Of a stretch of 64,000 bases of DNA, positions 29,218 to 39,430 are shown piece after piece. This stretch comes from JANQJA01 sp040880285 (GTDB lineage: Bacteria > Pseudomonadota > Gammaproteobacteria > Pseudomonadales > Azotimanducaceae), in NCBI GenBank assembly GCA_040880285.1, contig JBBDIT010000051.1:35742-99741 (forward strand), read 5' to 3'. The position numbers and the translations under genes were made by a program. How positions within the stretch are numbered: the stretch's first letter is position 1; the number at the start of each line of letters is the position of its first letter. The notes under the pieces were generated by a model that saw only the letters and a list, made by a program, of their open reading frames with translations, was not told the origin of the DNA and ran no database searches.

Positions 29218-30325
29218 TCAAAAGCTATAAGAGACATACACTCGCAGGGAACGCGGTTCGAAGATGTGATAGTGATAATCCGCCACCGGCTCAATTTCAT
29301 GGCTCAGTTGCGACTTGTAGAAATACTCCACGTCATGATCGTCAGAATCGAATAGGTTCAGCACATCGGCCGTAATGCTGAGGCGCGGATTGAATTGGTA
29401 ACTCATGCGCAAATTAACCATGGTGCTGCCGTCAGCTTGCTCTCCCTCGCACAGCGAGCCGTCTATGGCATCTTCGCCATCCACCTGGTGCTTGAATTTT
29501 GAGTCCGTCCAGGAGTATTCGAAGTCCAGTGACCATCGCTCGTTAAGCTGATAATAAATGGTTAGCTCCAAACCCTTGCGAGTGCTTCCCACGCCAGTAT
29601 CTTCCGTGTTGCCGGCATCGCCAACGAAAATCAGTTCCGAATCGATCTCCAGTTGCCACAAGGAAACGGAAGCATTCAGCCTCTCGCCGAGAAAGGTACG
29701 GATACCAAGAAATCAGGTCATCGGATTCGGTTCCTGAATTCGCACGCAAGGTACTGGAATCTGCCGCCGCCAGCGCAGTGACCTTAAAGTCATAGTAATC
29801 GTAACGCACACCCGCCACGGAGCGCAGTTGCGCACCGAGTGTGTTGATCATAGCGATATCGCCCAATAAGGATTCCTGGCTCCATGCGAGCATTCCCCCG
29901 TATATTTTACGCTGATCCACTTGCTGAAACTGGTCGTCTTGGGGTGCAACAAAATAGCTGAAATTGGAGTACAGTTCCATGTCGTAGTCAATGCCGTACA
30001 GTGCCGCCTGCAAGCTGCCCGAGTTCAATTGATTATTCCAGTTCGCCGACAGGCTGTAGCGGGAGGACTCACCCCCTAACGTGGGATCTATAGATCCAAA
30101 TTTGGATACCAAGCCCTGCTTAACGGCCCGAGCTGGAATCTGGTCGGCAGAATTCCACTGGTTGTCATAACCCATAAATATCAGCTCGAAGGTGTCTGTG
30201 CCAGTTTCCCAGCGTTGCTTCATCCAGAGGTTAGTTTTGCCAACATCTTCATTCACCATCTGCCAGGGACCCTCGTAACGCTGGAGCTCAAGAGCGTAGA
30301 GAAAGGTGCCTCCACGGTTTTCCAC
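29218..30325 (-). pseudogene. TonB-dependent receptor remnant with internal deletion
   Basis: Two minus-strand frames belong to one broken receptor. The upstream part (30325 down to about 29690) is barrel sequence such as ESSRYSLSANWNNQ and RSVAGVRYDYYDF. It breaks at ESDDLIS and switches frame to RTFLGERLNASVSLWQLEIDSEL, continuing to the normal end RSLRVYVSYSF at 29218. Intact relatives normally have several barrel strands between these points, so sequence was deleted as well as frame-shifted. The signal peptide and plug domain are missing at the 30325 side, where a BlaI gene now begins in the other direction. Confidence 0.8.
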
Positions 30326-30354
30326 TGCACCGGTGGTTACAGACGCTGGAAACC

Positions 30355-30753
30355 ATGTTCGCTGACAGCCAGGGATACGCTGCTGTTATCAGAGTTATGG
30401 AGTACATCTGGCAAAGCCCTGGCGATGAAGCCAAGCAGATCTGCCAGAATCTCGAGCTGTCTCATCAATCCAGTTTGAGCACAGTACAAACGACGCTAGA
30501 GAGACTGGTGCGCAAGCAGTTTTTGGCACGGAAAAAGAGCGGCCATGCGTTTCGCTATTTTCCACAACTGTCCCGCAGTGAGCTGTTAGGTAATCTGATG
30601 GGAGATGTGATCAAGTTACTGCATGATGGCCGCACCGACACGATCCTCAGTAGTTTCGTCAACGTTGCTGCCGAAATCGATGACACGGCACTGGATGAGT
30701 TGGAAGCAATGATCCGCAAGAAGCGGCTGCAGCGTGGAACCGGAGATGATTGA
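30355..30753 (+). CDS. BlaI/MecI/CopY-type repressor
   Basis: A 132-residue winged-helix repressor. MEYIWQSPGDEAKQICQNLE and the recognition-helix region SSLSTVQTTLERLVRKQFLARKKSGHAFRYFPQLSRSEL (partly quoted) match BlaI/MecI, where the pattern TV.T.L.RL..K..L....GR...Y is diagnostic. The first dozen residues do not fit the family, and the expected LSEL sequence appears in the neighbouring frame (30376-30400), so the N-terminus may have been damaged by the rearrangement that truncated the adjacent receptor. It overlaps the BlaR1-like gene by 8 bp. Confidence 0.75.
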   Translation: MFADSQGYAAVIRVMEYIWQSPGDEAKQICQNLELSHQSSLSTVQTTLERLVRKQFLARKKSGHAFRYFPQLSRSELLGNLMGDVIKLLHDGRTDTILSSFVNVAAEIDDTALDELEAMIRKKRLQRGTGDD

Positions 30754-31702
30754 GTTGGTGCGAGTCACAGGTTCTTTCGCCACTAGCTGGCTGGTGATCT
30801 GGTTTGCCAGTGCCCTGGTGCTGTTGTTGTTTTATCCCCTGGTGCGTCGGCAGCTATTCAACTGGCATCCGGCGACGGTGAGTCGCCTACTGTTATTGCT
30901 ATTGGCCTTTCCTTTTCTCCTCAGCTTGAGCACGTCTGTCATGCTGTTCCTGCCCGTGGTGGAAGACAATCTGGTGAGCGCCCATTGTCACCACAACTGT
31001 CAGTCGCATGTACCATTAGTTGACTCTATCTGGTTAAGCGTAACAGGCCTGGTGGTGTCCCTCCTGATGCTACTTGTTGTGCTACGCAAGTTGCTGTTCA
31101 ATCTGTTTACCGCAAAGCTTCTTATGTCACACTTAAGTCATCTTGCCGAAGACGCGGGTCGGTGGCTATTACTGCAAGATGCCAAGCCGGTGGTGTTTAC
31201 TCTTGGCTGGTGGCAGAACAAGGTATTTATCACCCGGGGTTTGCTACGCCGATGTTCCGAACAGGACATTGAAATCATTCTTCGGCATGAATATGAACAT
31301 GGGCGCCGCCTCGATAATGTGCGCTTGCTGTTAGCGAAGCTATTCTTGTTGGTGCTGCCAGTACGGCTGGCGGATCGGTTTTATGCGGATCTGCACTTTC
31401 TCACTGAGTCTGCCTGTGATTTCGCCGCTGCTGAGCGCTATGGTGAACTGGAGGTCGCAGAAACTTTATTGCGGGTACAGAAACTGGTACCACGCGAGTT
31501 CGACTACCTCAACAATCCGCTTACGTCCGCATTCACCGGTTCCGAAGTGGAACGCCGCATCATGAATCTGGTCAAGGGTCCGCAACATTTCCACAACCTG
31601 TGTTACGTGCAGACCACATTTCTGCTGGTATTTGTAGTACTGAGTTGTACATTGGTGGACCCCGTGCATCACGGCATCGAGTGGCTACTGAAACTGTTGT
31701 AG
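30746..31702 (+). CDS. BlaR1/MecR1-like M56 membrane metallopeptidase
   Basis: A 318-residue antirepressor protease: four hydrophobic N-terminal segments, then a cytoplasmic zinc peptidase domain with the motif HEYEH (in ILRHEYEHGRRLDN), followed by a second-shell ESACDFAA glutamate. There is a hydrophobic segment near the C-terminus (TTFLLVFVVLSCTLV) but no penicillin-binding sensor domain. The ATG at 30746 overlaps the repressor stop (ATGATTGA), indicating translational coupling. As in other such pairs it probably cleaves the repressor on a signal. No beta-lactamase follows it; target genes are unclear. Confidence 0.85.
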   Translation: MIELVRVTGSFATSWLVIWFASALVLLLFYPLVRRQLFNWHPATVSRLLLLLLAFPFLLSLSTSVMLFLPVVEDNLVSAHCHHNCQSHVPLVDSIWLSVTGLVVSLLMLLVVLRKLLFNLFTAKLLMSHLSHLAEDAGRWLLLQDAKPVVFTLGWWQNKVFITRGLLRRCSEQDIEIILRHEYEHGRRLDNVRLLLAKLFLLVLPVRLADRFYADLHFLTESACDFAAAERYGELEVAETLLRVQKLVPREFDYLNNPLTSAFTGSEVERRIMNLVKGPQHFHNLCYVQTTFLLVFVVLSCTLVDPVHHGIEWLLKLL

Positions 31703-32020
31703 GCACCCGTCCGGATTCTAGCTGGGTACGGAACACTGCCCCTCGCACAACTAAAGCCGCAAAGGATCCCGGCGGACTGGTCATTGGTGGGGGTAGCGTA
31801 CTCTTTTTAATCTTTACAGCGCCGGGTTTGGTGAACTGTTCAATGGTGGTGTTAGGTGTCAGCTACCTGGCAACAATAACGATTTGCAGGTATTCCTGGT
31901 GGTGGCGGCCACGCTCGATCCGAGACTGGCTTATCGTGAGGCGGATCTGAATGATTGTCTGTCTACGTGGCTGAAGGGATTTACCTCTGAGGTGACCCTG
32001 GGCCAGGCCACAGTGCGGTC
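31703..32020. other. gene-free stretch with a possible C-terminal coding remnant
   Basis: From about 31798 to 32023 one plus-strand frame without an own start reads protein-like (LYSAGFGELFNGG ... LDPRLAYREADLNDCLSTW). It could be the tail of a lost gene. I recognise no family. The rest of the spacer shows nothing. Confidence 0.3.
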
Positions 32021-33061
32021 CTAACTCATCATCAGCAGTAGGGCGATGCCGCTGCCGTAGAGTAAAAGCAGAACCACGCTTTCGACGCCGATGATTCCGG
32101 GTCCCCGCTTCTCTCGCCTGATGAGGCCCATGATTAATACCGCAGACATTAATAGTGTCAGCGCGGTCCAGAATACGACCGGGTCGGGTATGACATGATA
32201 AATCGATCCATCGCGGTAAGCGACATCCGACGCGGCCGTGAAGAGTGTATCGAAGGTGTTGCCGCCGATGATACCGCTCACTGCCAGAGTCAGCGCGCCG
32301 CGCCGGACGGCAGCGATGGATGTGACGAGTTCAGGTAGCGAGGTCGACACTGCCGTAAATAGCACGCCGACGACGGTGGCGCTGAGACCTGTTTGTGCTG
32401 CGATGTTCGACGCTGCATGCTCCATGGTCCAGCCGGAAAAACCGAGTAAACCCATCAGTATCAGAAATCGAATCGCCAGCGGAAACAGACCGGGAACACT
32501 GGCCAGATTTTCTGGCTCGTCCGGCCGGGTCTCGGGCGTTTTGGTCGGACTCCACATAGGATGTTCGCGCACACCGCGAACCAGGTACATGCCATAGATA
32601 TAGACGCCAAACAGGATTGGCGTGATCGGATGAATACTCCACAAGGTGAAGTCGGGAAGCGTTGGCGCAAGCAGGATCAGCGAAAGCAGCGCTATGAGCA
32701 GCGCGTTTTGCATCAGGTTTTGTGCCGAGGCGGCGGCGTGTTCAAGATTGGCCTTGCGGTAAGCAAAATCGGCAAGGGCCAGAAACGCCGTTTGCACGGC
32801 GATGCCGCCCAGGGCATTGCCAAGTGCCAGTTCCGGAATCCCATCCCAGGCCGCTGTCACAGATAACACGCTGCCCGCCAGCGAAGTCGAAGCGCCCAGT
32901 AGCAAGGCGCCGGCGATAGCCTCGCCGATACCGGTTCGATCGGCAAGCTGATCGACCACCCTGGTAATTTGCGTTCCCGCAACGGCAATTGCGGCGGTAC
33001 ACCCGACGAAAACCGCAATGCTCTGGTACAGGGTCCAACTATCAGGATCCAGCAGGGACAC
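32021..33061 (-). CDS. Na+/Ca2+ antiporter family (CaCA) protein
   Basis: A 346-residue integral membrane exchanger with about ten hydrophobic helices. Two alpha-repeats face each other: EAIAGALLLGASTSLAGSVLSV with GNALGGIAVQTAFLAL in the first half and VGVLFTAVSTSLPELVTSIAAVRRG with SGIIGGNTFDTLFT in the second; the second keeps the usual T.LPE and GN pattern, while the first has S-L-A-G where the acidic residue is expected. The preferred start is GTG at 33061, with GGAGG four bases upstream; an ATG ten codons earlier is possible. Ion specificity is uncertain because one repeat lacks the canonical glutamate. Confidence 0.85.
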   Translation of the reverse strand: MSLLDPDSWTLYQSIAVFVGCTAAIAVAGTQITRVVDQLADRTGIGEAIAGALLLGASTSLAGSVLSVTAAWDGIPELALGNALGGIAVQTAFLALADFAYRKANLEHAAASAQNLMQNALLIALLSLILLAPTLPDFTLWSIHPITPILFGVYIYGMYLVRGVREHPMWSPTKTPETRPDEPENLASVPGLFPLAIRFLILMGLLGFSGWTMEHAASNIAAQTGLSATVVGVLFTAVSTSLPELVTSIAAVRRGALTLAVSGIIGGNTFDTLFTAASDVAYRDGSIYHVIPDPVVFWTALTLLMSAVLIMGLIRREKRGPGIIGVESVVLLLLYGSGIALLLMMS

Positions 33062-33249
33062 GCATCCTCCAGTGCAGAAAGCAGGCAGCACAAGGCATTG
33101 CCAAGCATTGCCAGAAAAAGTCGGCTAACCTTACTATCCATCGTCAATGCTTTCCAATGACGATCGATCCGAATTCATGAAATCCATGAAGCGAGAGTGG
33201 TGAGTGAGAAGACAACACAGTGCTGTCCACGAGCAGGTGGAAAGTCTTG

Positions 33250-33309
33250 GGATTAAGATCTGGGTTAAGATCTGGATTAAGATCTGGATTAAGTTCGGGG
33301 TTAAGACAG
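33250..33309. repeat. five tandem 12-bp units
   Basis: Five consecutive units of consensus GGRTTAAGATCT occupy 60 bp (start points 33250, 33262, 33274, 33286, 33298); the last two have diverged in their final bases. The array lies in the spacer about 50 bp upstream of the DUF1330 gene. A 12-bp period keeps all frames open, so the open frames across it are a by-product. Confidence 0.9.
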
Positions 33310-33358
33310 GAATTACAAAAACTCCGAGATAATGAAGGTTTGATTACAGGAGATACCA

Positions 33359-33772
33359 ATGATCAAAAATGTTTTACAACCCACCGGCGATCAGGTTCGT
33401 GCCTTTCGCGACCGGCAATCCGGAGAACCCATCCAGATGTTGAATTTATTGAAGTTTCGAGATCAAGCGATTTACGATGACGGCCGGGAATCGAAGCTGA
33501 CAGGACGGGAGGCCTACGCGCGCTACGCACAAGGCTTTCGGTCCGTAATGGGACCGAAGGGTGTCATCATCATTTACTCCGGCGACGTTCGCGGCGTTCT
33601 CATCGGCGAAGCGGATGGCGCATGGGATGCGGTTGCAGTGATCCAGTATCCATCTACCCAGGTAATGCTCGATATGTTCCGTGATGAGGCCTACCAGAAG
33701 GTGCAGGCGCATCGCGTTGCAGGTCTGGAGGGGCAGCTTTTGATCGAGTGTGGTTCCGACTTCTCGTTTTAG
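33359..33772 (+). CDS. DUF1330 (dimeric alpha/beta barrel) protein
   Basis: A 137-residue protein of the DUF1330 type: QMLNLLKFRDQAIYDDGRE, GREAYARYAQGFRSVMGPKGV, a GEADGAWDAVAVIQYPS strand and FRDEAYQKVQAHRVAGLEGQLLIEC. The F-x-D/S-x-xY and HR-AGL pattern is characteristic. A good ribosome site (AGGAGA) precedes the ATG. Such proteins form ferredoxin-like dimers; no activity is established. A tandem-repeat array lies just upstream. Confidence 0.85.
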   Translation: MIKNVLQPTGDQVRAFRDRQSGEPIQMLNLLKFRDQAIYDDGRESKLTGREAYARYAQGFRSVMGPKGVIIIYSGDVRGVLIGEADGAWDAVAVIQYPSTQVMLDMFRDEAYQKVQAHRVAGLEGQLLIECGSDFSF

Positions 33773-33801
33773 ACCGGCTTCGCACCTATGGAGAAACTTC
33801 A

Positions 33802-34209
33802 ATGAAATCATTTCCCTGCCTACTGGTTGGTTTGTTGGCGCTCAGTCTCGGGCCATTCGGTCTGGCCCATGCAACCGACAAACGTCCCGACCACTTCAAG
33901 GGCAAGCCGGCCCACACTTTGGAAGATGCCGTCAATAATCTTTCGGAATACAACAGGAAGCTGGCGGTGATACTGACGAGAAAAGAACTGGGTCCGCATG
34001 ACTTGCATGAAGTTCATCAGTTGACCTACACGCTCGAAAATGCGCTGGAAAGACTCCACGCCGAATATGCGACGATGGCAGACGCGCTGGAGGATGTACA
34101 TGTCGCCTCCGAGCGGGCTGATGCCGCGACGGTGAAAGCGCAGGGAAAGGTATTCCTGGAGACTTCCGGCAAGATTCTGTCTTGTCCTGTGCTGAAGCCG
34201 GCTCATTAG
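33802..34209 (+). CDS. small exported protein (DUF6746-like)
   Basis: A 135-residue periplasmic protein with a cleavable signal (KSFPCLLVGLLALSLGPFGLAHA). The mature part, DHFKGKPAHTLEDAVNNLSEYN and HDLHEVHQLTYTLENALERL, is all-helical and resembles the family I know as DUF6746, which often appears in marine gammaproteobacteria. The ATG at 33802 is preferred because the signal peptide starts there. It lies 29 bp after the DUF1330 gene. Function is unknown. Confidence 0.7.
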   Translation: MKSFPCLLVGLLALSLGPFGLAHATDKRPDHFKGKPAHTLEDAVNNLSEYNRKLAVILTRKELGPHDLHEVHQLTYTLENALERLHAEYATMADALEDVHVASERADAATVKAQGKVFLETSGKILSCPVLKPAH

Positions 34210-34388
34210 CCACCACTCCAACATCTGGTTATATTCGCCAACCCACTGGCGATGAGCGCTTGCAACTTGTTGATTCTGTCTATTTTATTTCGTTGGCATG
34301 ATCGTTGCTGTATCAGTCAGCCGGACGGCCTGCAATCAATCGGCAGCCTGTTCGTCGATGATTAACGAATCAATAAAAGGGGAAAAGC

Positions 34389-34958
34389 ATGAAGCTGATC
34401 TGGCTGAAATACATCGGAATCTTCCTGGGCGCGACGATCGCTATTGCGATTGTCGCCGTGTTGATCACACAAAGGGTCTCGGACGGTCCTATTGAGTTCC
34501 TGCAAGGTGGCTCGTTCAAAACAGGTGAGCTTGTCGAGGCACCGATTACAGACTGGTCATTTGCTGAAGATAAACGAACCGAGTTTGAATTGGTCGGGTA
34601 TGGCACCTCGCGCACCGCAGGATTCATTATTCATGAGGGTGTCGCCTATATGACCTGCGACCTGGGTTTTATGTGGAATCGATTCGATGGCGGCATGCAG
34701 AAATGGATCCTTAACCTGATCTACGTCTTCAAGCGTTGGCACGAAGATGCAGTAGAAGATGGCCGGGGGCTGCTGCGAGTTGAAGGTAAGCTGTATAAGA
34801 CGAACTTCGTAAAAGTCGAAGATCCCGGGCTCAATGCGATTTTAAGGTCCAGGCTCGAAGACCTGGCACGGGAATATTTTGCGCCTCAGGAGTTGGGTCC
34901 GCCGCCAACGCAAGCGCCAAACGATGTCTGGTTCTTTCGGATGGATCCACGGACGTAA
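34389..34958 (+). CDS. membrane-anchored hypothetical protein
   Basis: A 189-residue protein with one N-terminal transmembrane helix (IGIFLGATIAIAIVAVLIT) and a periplasmic domain: GPIEFLQGGSFKTGELVEAPITDW, then short beta strands (TAGFIIHEGVAYMTC), KRWHEDAVEDGRGLLRVEGKLY and a C-terminal VWFFRMDPR. I do not recognise a named family; the domain looks like a small beta-barrel. It stands alone between the DUF6746-like gene and the minus-strand binding protein. Confidence 0.65.
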   Translation: MKLIWLKYIGIFLGATIAIAIVAVLITQRVSDGPIEFLQGGSFKTGELVEAPITDWSFAEDKRTEFELVGYGTSRTAGFIIHEGVAYMTCDLGFMWNRFDGGMQKWILNLIYVFKRWHEDAVEDGRGLLRVEGKLYKTNFVKVEDPGLNAILRSRLEDLAREYFAPQELGPPPTQAPNDVWFFRMDPRT

Positions 34959-35036
34959 GTTGAAAGGGGCTAATACCAGGGGGCGGCGCGCCTTAATGGA
35001 GAAGCGCGGCCCAGAGTTCAAGGGTCGCTCAACCGC

Positions 35037-36920
35037 TTAACTGTCGTCAGCATCGATGGCGGCCAGCCCTGTATCAACCCGCTGGGCTTTTTGGGTGTTA
35101 TACCACCAGGTGTCGTACCATGCGGGTGTTTGAAGCGGCGGTCCATCGGGAATACCGAACCTGTCCCACCACACCAGGCGATAGCCCGGGGTACCTAGAC
35201 TTGGAATGTAATAAAAGTTCCATAGCAGGATGCGATCGAGTGCGTGAATGGCGGCATAAAACTGTTCCGGTGTTGCTGCATCGATGACGTGTTGGATCAT
35301 CGCATCCACCGCCGGATCGCGAATGTTTCCCCAGTTCTGTCCAGCGGGTGAATCGGCAGAGGCCGATCCAAATCGATTGCGAAGTGTGAGGCCCGGCGTA
35401 TAGGTTGGTATGAAATTGTATACGCCACCGTCGAACTTGCCCTCCCGCATCCGATACAGCCAGTTGGAAATCTCTGGTGCACGCGCCGTCGTTTTGATGC
35501 CGATGAGATTCAGGTTCGCCAGCAACATTTCTTCCTGCCGGACTCCATAGGTGGAGACGAAAACGAGATCCAGCGTAAACGGGGCACCAGTCTCTACATG
35601 GGTCATCACCCCGTCACGGATCTCCCAGCCCGCCTCGGCAAAAAGCGCGATGGCGCGTCGAATGTTCTCGCGTTGGTAGCCAGGACCACTTGCGTCATTC
35701 CCGGTCCACTCATGGGTAAAGACGCGATCGGGAATCCTGCCGCGCCAGGGTTCAAGCAATTCAAGCTCCGCTTCACTGGGGAGGCCACTGGATTCCATGT
35801 TCGAGTTATAAAAAAAGCTCTTCGCGTGTTCGTAGAAGTCGTACATCAACACCCGATTCGTCCAGTGAAAGTCGGAGAGAAACATCAGTGCCTCACGCAC
35901 CCGAATATCCTGCAGGCGCGGGCGAGCAAGATTCCACATCATCGGCCAATTGAGCCCCCAGGGGCGGCTCAGTTCGATCAGTTCCCGTTTGAAAAGTCCA
36001 CGCTCCCGTGCCGGGAAGTTGTAGGCAGTAACCCAAAGCTTTGAAACGGATTCAGCACGTACGTCGATGAGATCACCTTTGACCGCTTCCAGCATGATGT
36101 TTTCATCGCGAAAGTAGTCGTATTTGATGACGTCGAAATTGTATCGACCACGATTGACCGGAATATCTTGCCCCCAGTAGTTCTCGACGCGCTCAAGAAA
36201 GACGTAGCGACCGATGTCGAACTCGCTGTAGCGATAGGGACCACTGCCGAGTGGTGGCTCAAGCGTGGTTTGTGTGATGTCCCGTGATTCCCAGTAGTGG
36301 CGCGGCAAGATGGGGAAGGCGCCCACCGCGAAGATCAGGTTGGTTCCGCCTTCTGCGTCGGGACGTGCAGTAAACAACACCTCATCGGGACTGATCTGTT
36401 CAATCGTCGAAAGTTCCCGCAATGCCGTGCGAATAGTAGCGGATGCAACGGTCTTGTAGGTTTCGAAAGTCCACAACACGTCGGCAGCGGTGAGCGGCTT
36501 GCCGTCATGCCAATAGGCGCCGTCACGAATTTTGAACGCGAACTGGCGGTGATCGTCCGAGACCCAGATACCCGACGCCAGTCGGCCGTAATAGGAGGCG
36601 GGTTCATCCAGGGCGCGCTCCAGCAAACGGTCATAGAGCATCTGTTGTGCACCGAGAAGTTCGGCGCCGGCTGCGATGCGCCCCTTGTTCAGGATGTTGT
36701 TAAAGGAGTCCCAGGTGCCGGTCACCCCTGCACGCAATCGGCCACCCTTAGAAGCATTGGGGTCCACATAGTCGAAATGTTCGAACAATGGGGTGTAGTG
36801 TAGCGGCTCCAGATAAGACACACCGTGGGCATAAGGATAGGTATCGCCCTTTGCGAAGTGGCAAAAGAGGACAAGGAGGACAAGGAGGACAAAGCGGAAA
36901 AGTCCGGGCACTGTGCGCAT
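35037..36920 (-). CDS. yejA: extracellular oligopeptide-binding protein, family 5 (YejA-like)
   Basis: A 627-residue periplasmic binding protein, paralogue of the one at 27207-29045: signal peptide ([18 protein letters not shown]), [58 protein letters not shown] in part, and [20 protein letters not shown]. It is divergent from and 68 bp away from the YejB-like permease, so it is the natural partner of that system. The likely substrate is oligopeptides. The signal peptide is partly encoded by a 9-bp tandem repeat. Confidence 0.92.
   Translation of the reverse strand: MRTVPGLFRFVLLVLLVLFCHFAKGDTYPYAHGVSYLEPLHYTPLFEHFDYVDPNASKGGRLRAGVTGTWDSFNNILNKGRIAAGAELLGAQQMLYDRLLERALDEPASYYGRLASGIWVSDDHRQFAFKIRDGAYWHDGKPLTAADVLWTFETYKTVASATIRTALRELSTIEQISPDEVLFTARPDAEGGTNLIFAVGAFPILPRHYWESRDITQTTLEPPLGSGPYRYSEFDIGRYVFLERVENYWGQDIPVNRGRYNFDVIKYDYFRDENIMLEAVKGDLIDVRAESVSKLWVTAYNFPARERGLFKRELIELSRPWGLNWPMMWNLARPRLQDIRVREALMFLSDFHWTNRVLMYDFYEHAKSFFYNSNMESSGLPSEAELELLEPWRGRIPDRVFTHEWTGNDASGPGYQRENIRRAIALFAEAGWEIRDGVMTHVETGAPFTLDLVFVSTYGVRQEEMLLANLNLIGIKTTARAPEISNWLYRMREGKFDGGVYNFIPTYTPGLTLRNRFGSASADSPAGQNWGNIRDPAVDAMIQHVIDAATPEQFYAAIHALDRILLWNFYYIPSLGTPGYRLVWWDRFGIPDGPPLQTPAWYDTWWYNTQKAQRVDTGLAAIDADDS
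36867..36893. repeat. three 9-bp tandem units in a signal-peptide coding region
   Basis: GAGGACAAG at 36867 and 36876, and GAGGACAAA at 36885, are direct tandem copies. On the coding (minus) strand they give the repeated V-L-L hydrophobic core of the YejA-like signal peptide. Such in-frame units can change core length by slippage without breaking the gene. Confidence 0.7.
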
Positions 36921-36988
36921 GTCCTGACTATATCAGATCAGGTAGGATATTCTGGCTTTGTGCCACTGCGTGTTTAAAGGAGCTTTCG

Positions 36989-38074
36989 TTGGCCATCTAT
37001 ATCCTGAAGCGGCTGTTGCTGCTCATCCCGACACTCCTGGGCATCATCACGATCAATTTTATTATCGTGCAGTTTGCCCCCGGGGGACCGGTCGAGCAGA
37101 TCATCGCCCAGGTGACTACAGGGCAAACCACCACGACGGCGAATATCACTGGCGCGGGCGACTCCGGTGGCGGCGACGTGACCAGCGCCAGTGCGGAACT
37201 TGGCAGCTATGGGCTCGACCCCGCCCTTATTGCCGATCTTGAACGGCAATTTGGATTCGACAAGCCTGCTCACGAGCGTTTCTTCAACATGATCGTCAAC
37301 TACATGCAGTTCGATTTTGGTACGAGTTTCTTCCAGGATCGCCCGGTTGTTGATTTGATCCTGGAACGAATGCCGGTCTCGATTTCGCTCGGACTGTGGT
37401 CGTTGCTGATTATTTACGGAATCTCTATTCCTCTCGGCGTCGCGAAGGCGGTGCGTGATGGTACCCGTTTTGATGTGTGGACCAGCGTCCTGATTTTTGT
37501 GGGCTATGCGATCCCCGGCTTTTTGTTTGCAGTGTTGTTGATTGTGTTGTTTGCCGGTGGCAACTACTTCGATATTTTCCCTTTACGCGGATTGGTGTCA
37601 CAGGACTGGCATACGATGAGTTGGCCTGATCGCATTCTCGACTACCTCTGGCATATGACCCTGCCAGTCACAGCGCTGTCGATCGGTGGGTTTGCGACGT
37701 TGACGATGCTGACCAAGAATTCATTTCTGGAAGAAATCAACAAGCAGTTTGTCATTACCGCACGCGCGAAGGGCATGGCCGAGCGACGTGTGCTCTACGG
37801 TCATGTGTTTCGTAATGCGATGTTGATTGTGATTGCAGGTTTCCCCGCCGCGTTTGTCGGGCTCTTTTTCACTGGCGCATTGCTGATCGAGGTCATCTTC
37901 TCACTGGATGGCATTGGTCTTTTGAGCTATGAGGCCGTGATAAAGCGTGACTACCCCATCCTGTTCGGCTCGGTCTTTATGTTCACGCTCGTGGGGCTGG
38001 TGATGCAGATCGTCGGTGACCTGACCTATGTGTTGGTCGATCCACGAATCGACTTCGAGGTCAGGGACGCATGA
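36989..38074 (+). CDS. yejB: ABC transporter permease, YejB-like
   Basis: A 361-residue inner-membrane permease of the oligopeptide (YejABEF) type. The start is TTG at 36989, fixed by AAAGGAG six bases upstream and by the family opening [18 protein letters not shown]. Further features: [18 protein letters not shown] loop (here [14 protein letters not shown]), the transport signature [29 protein letters not shown] (EAA loop) and [31 protein letters not shown]. It overlaps the next permease by 4 bp (ATGA), showing translational coupling. No ATPase gene is next to it. Confidence 0.93.
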   Translation: MAIYILKRLLLLIPTLLGIITINFIIVQFAPGGPVEQIIAQVTTGQTTTTANITGAGDSGGGDVTSASAELGSYGLDPALIADLERQFGFDKPAHERFFNMIVNYMQFDFGTSFFQDRPVVDLILERMPVSISLGLWSLLIIYGISIPLGVAKAVRDGTRFDVWTSVLIFVGYAIPGFLFAVLLIVLFAGGNYFDIFPLRGLVSQDWHTMSWPDRILDYLWHMTLPVTALSIGGFATLTMLTKNSFLEEINKQFVITARAKGMAERRVLYGHVFRNAMLIVIAGFPAAFVGLFFTGALLIEVIFSLDGIGLLSYEAVIKRDYPILFGSVFMFTLVGLVMQIVGDLTYVLVDPRIDFEVRDA

Positions 38075-39099
38075 ATGCAGTGAACGAACGAAGGTGGCGC
38101 CAGTTCAAGTCGAACAAGCGTGGCTACTATTCGACCTGCGCGTTTCTTTTGTTATTTGGCATCTCACTCTTTGCCGAGTTTATCGCCAACAACCAGCCCA
38201 TTGTGATGGAGCATCAGGGCCAGTTGTGGTTCCCTGTTCTCGCGGATTACACAGAGCAGGAGTTAGGTGGCGAACTGCCGATTCCTGCCCAGTACGCAGA
38301 CCCTTATTTGCAAGATCTGGTGCGTGAGTCCGATGGTTGGATGTTATGGCCACCGATTCGTTATACCTACAACCAGCCCGATCGCTTCCTTGATGTCGCT
38401 GCACCCGCGCCACCATCAGCGACACATTGGCTGGGCACAGATGACCGGGGAAGGGATACACTGGCGCGTCTGATTTACGGGTTTCGACTGTCTGTTATGT
38501 TTGGGCTCGCCCTGACACTCTTCAGTTCTGTGATCGGACTGACCGTGGGTGCGCTGCAAGGGTATTTTGGCGGTATTGTCGATTTGTTCGGTCAGCGCCT
38601 GGTGGAGATCTGGGCAGGTTTGCCGGTGCTGCTGATCCTCATCATCCTGGCCAGCGTGGTTGCGCCCAACGTCTATTGGTTACTTGCCCTTCTCACCTTG
38701 TTTACCTGGATCCCACTCGTTGGATTGGTGCGGGCAGAAGTGCTGCGCACCCGCAACTTCGAATACGTGCGTGCCGCGCGGGCCCTGGGCAAGACCAACA
38801 TCGGTATTCTGTTCCATCACGTTATACCCAACGCACTGGTGGCAACGCTGACGTTTTTGCCGTTCCTGCTGAGTGGTGGTATTACCTTGCTGACGGCGCT
38901 TGATTTTCTTGGTTTTGGATTACCCCATGGCTCGCCGTCACTGGGCGAATTACTGGCCCAGGGGAGGGCCAATCTGCACGCGCCATGGCTGGGACTTACC
39001 GGGTTCTTTACGTTGGGTATCATGCTCACCCTTTTGATCTTTGTTGGTGAGGCGGTAAGGGATGCGCTTGACCCAAGGCGGCTACTGGAAAGTGCCTGA
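38071..39099 (+). CDS. yejE: ABC transporter permease, YejE-like
   Basis: A 342-residue inner-membrane permease, partner of the preceding YejB-like protein. It opens [17 protein letters not shown], as YejE does, has the long periplasmic loop after the first helix, [30 protein letters not shown], and the EAA loop [37 protein letters not shown] (in part), and ends [12 protein letters not shown]. The ATG overlaps the stop of the previous gene. The expected fused ATPase (yejF) is absent downstream, so it must be supplied from elsewhere. Confidence 0.93.
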   Translation: MNAVNERRWRQFKSNKRGYYSTCAFLLLFGISLFAEFIANNQPIVMEHQGQLWFPVLADYTEQELGGELPIPAQYADPYLQDLVRESDGWMLWPPIRYTYNQPDRFLDVAAPAPPSATHWLGTDDRGRDTLARLIYGFRLSVMFGLALTLFSSVIGLTVGALQGYFGGIVDLFGQRLVEIWAGLPVLLILIILASVVAPNVYWLLALLTLFTWIPLVGLVRAEVLRTRNFEYVRAARALGKTNIGILFHHVIPNALVATLTFLPFLLSGGITLLTALDFLGFGLPHGSPSLGELLAQGRANLHAPWLGLTGFFTLGIMLTLLIFVGEAVRDALDPRRLLESA

Positions 39100-39105
39100 C
39101 TGATT

Positions 39106-39315
39106 TCAGGGGGCGGCGCGCCTGCGACGCAGTTGTGTGTCCCAGACCGCGAGCCTCCGTTCGATCTCCTCGTGGGGCAAGCGATCAGTTGTGCTGTCAG
39201 GGGTGTCAATAGCGTGCCTGGCAATAGGCTTGCGGTCAATTATTGACGGGAGTGAGACAGCAGTTATCGTGGTGATCAGCTGACTCAATCGTGACCTTTT
39301 AGCTGGTGTGTTCAT
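39106..39315 (-). CDS. hypothetical small protein
   Basis: A 69-residue open frame, convergent with the YejE-like gene and 6 bp from its end. The C-terminal part (LPHEEIERRLAVWDTQLRRRR) is charged and helical, the N-terminal part is mildly hydrophobic. GGGAG lies about ten bases before the chosen ATG. No family is recognised, so it may not be real. Confidence 0.35.
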   Translation of the reverse strand: MNTPAKRSRLSQLITTITAVSLPSIIDRKPIARHAIDTPDSTTDRLPHEEIERRLAVWDTQLRRRRAAP

Positions 39316-39430
39316 GCCTCGCAAACTCCCGGCGACCAGCGCCTTCGGCTTAGGGTAACCCTGACGTTAGATTTCAAAGTATTTTCCATCGGGCTCGAAA
39401 CGTCTGTGCGATAGTGCACAATTTTACGGG

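Noticed and set aside
33250..33309. CRISPR array
   Set aside because: Units are only 12 bp, directly adjacent without spacers, and no cas genes are present.
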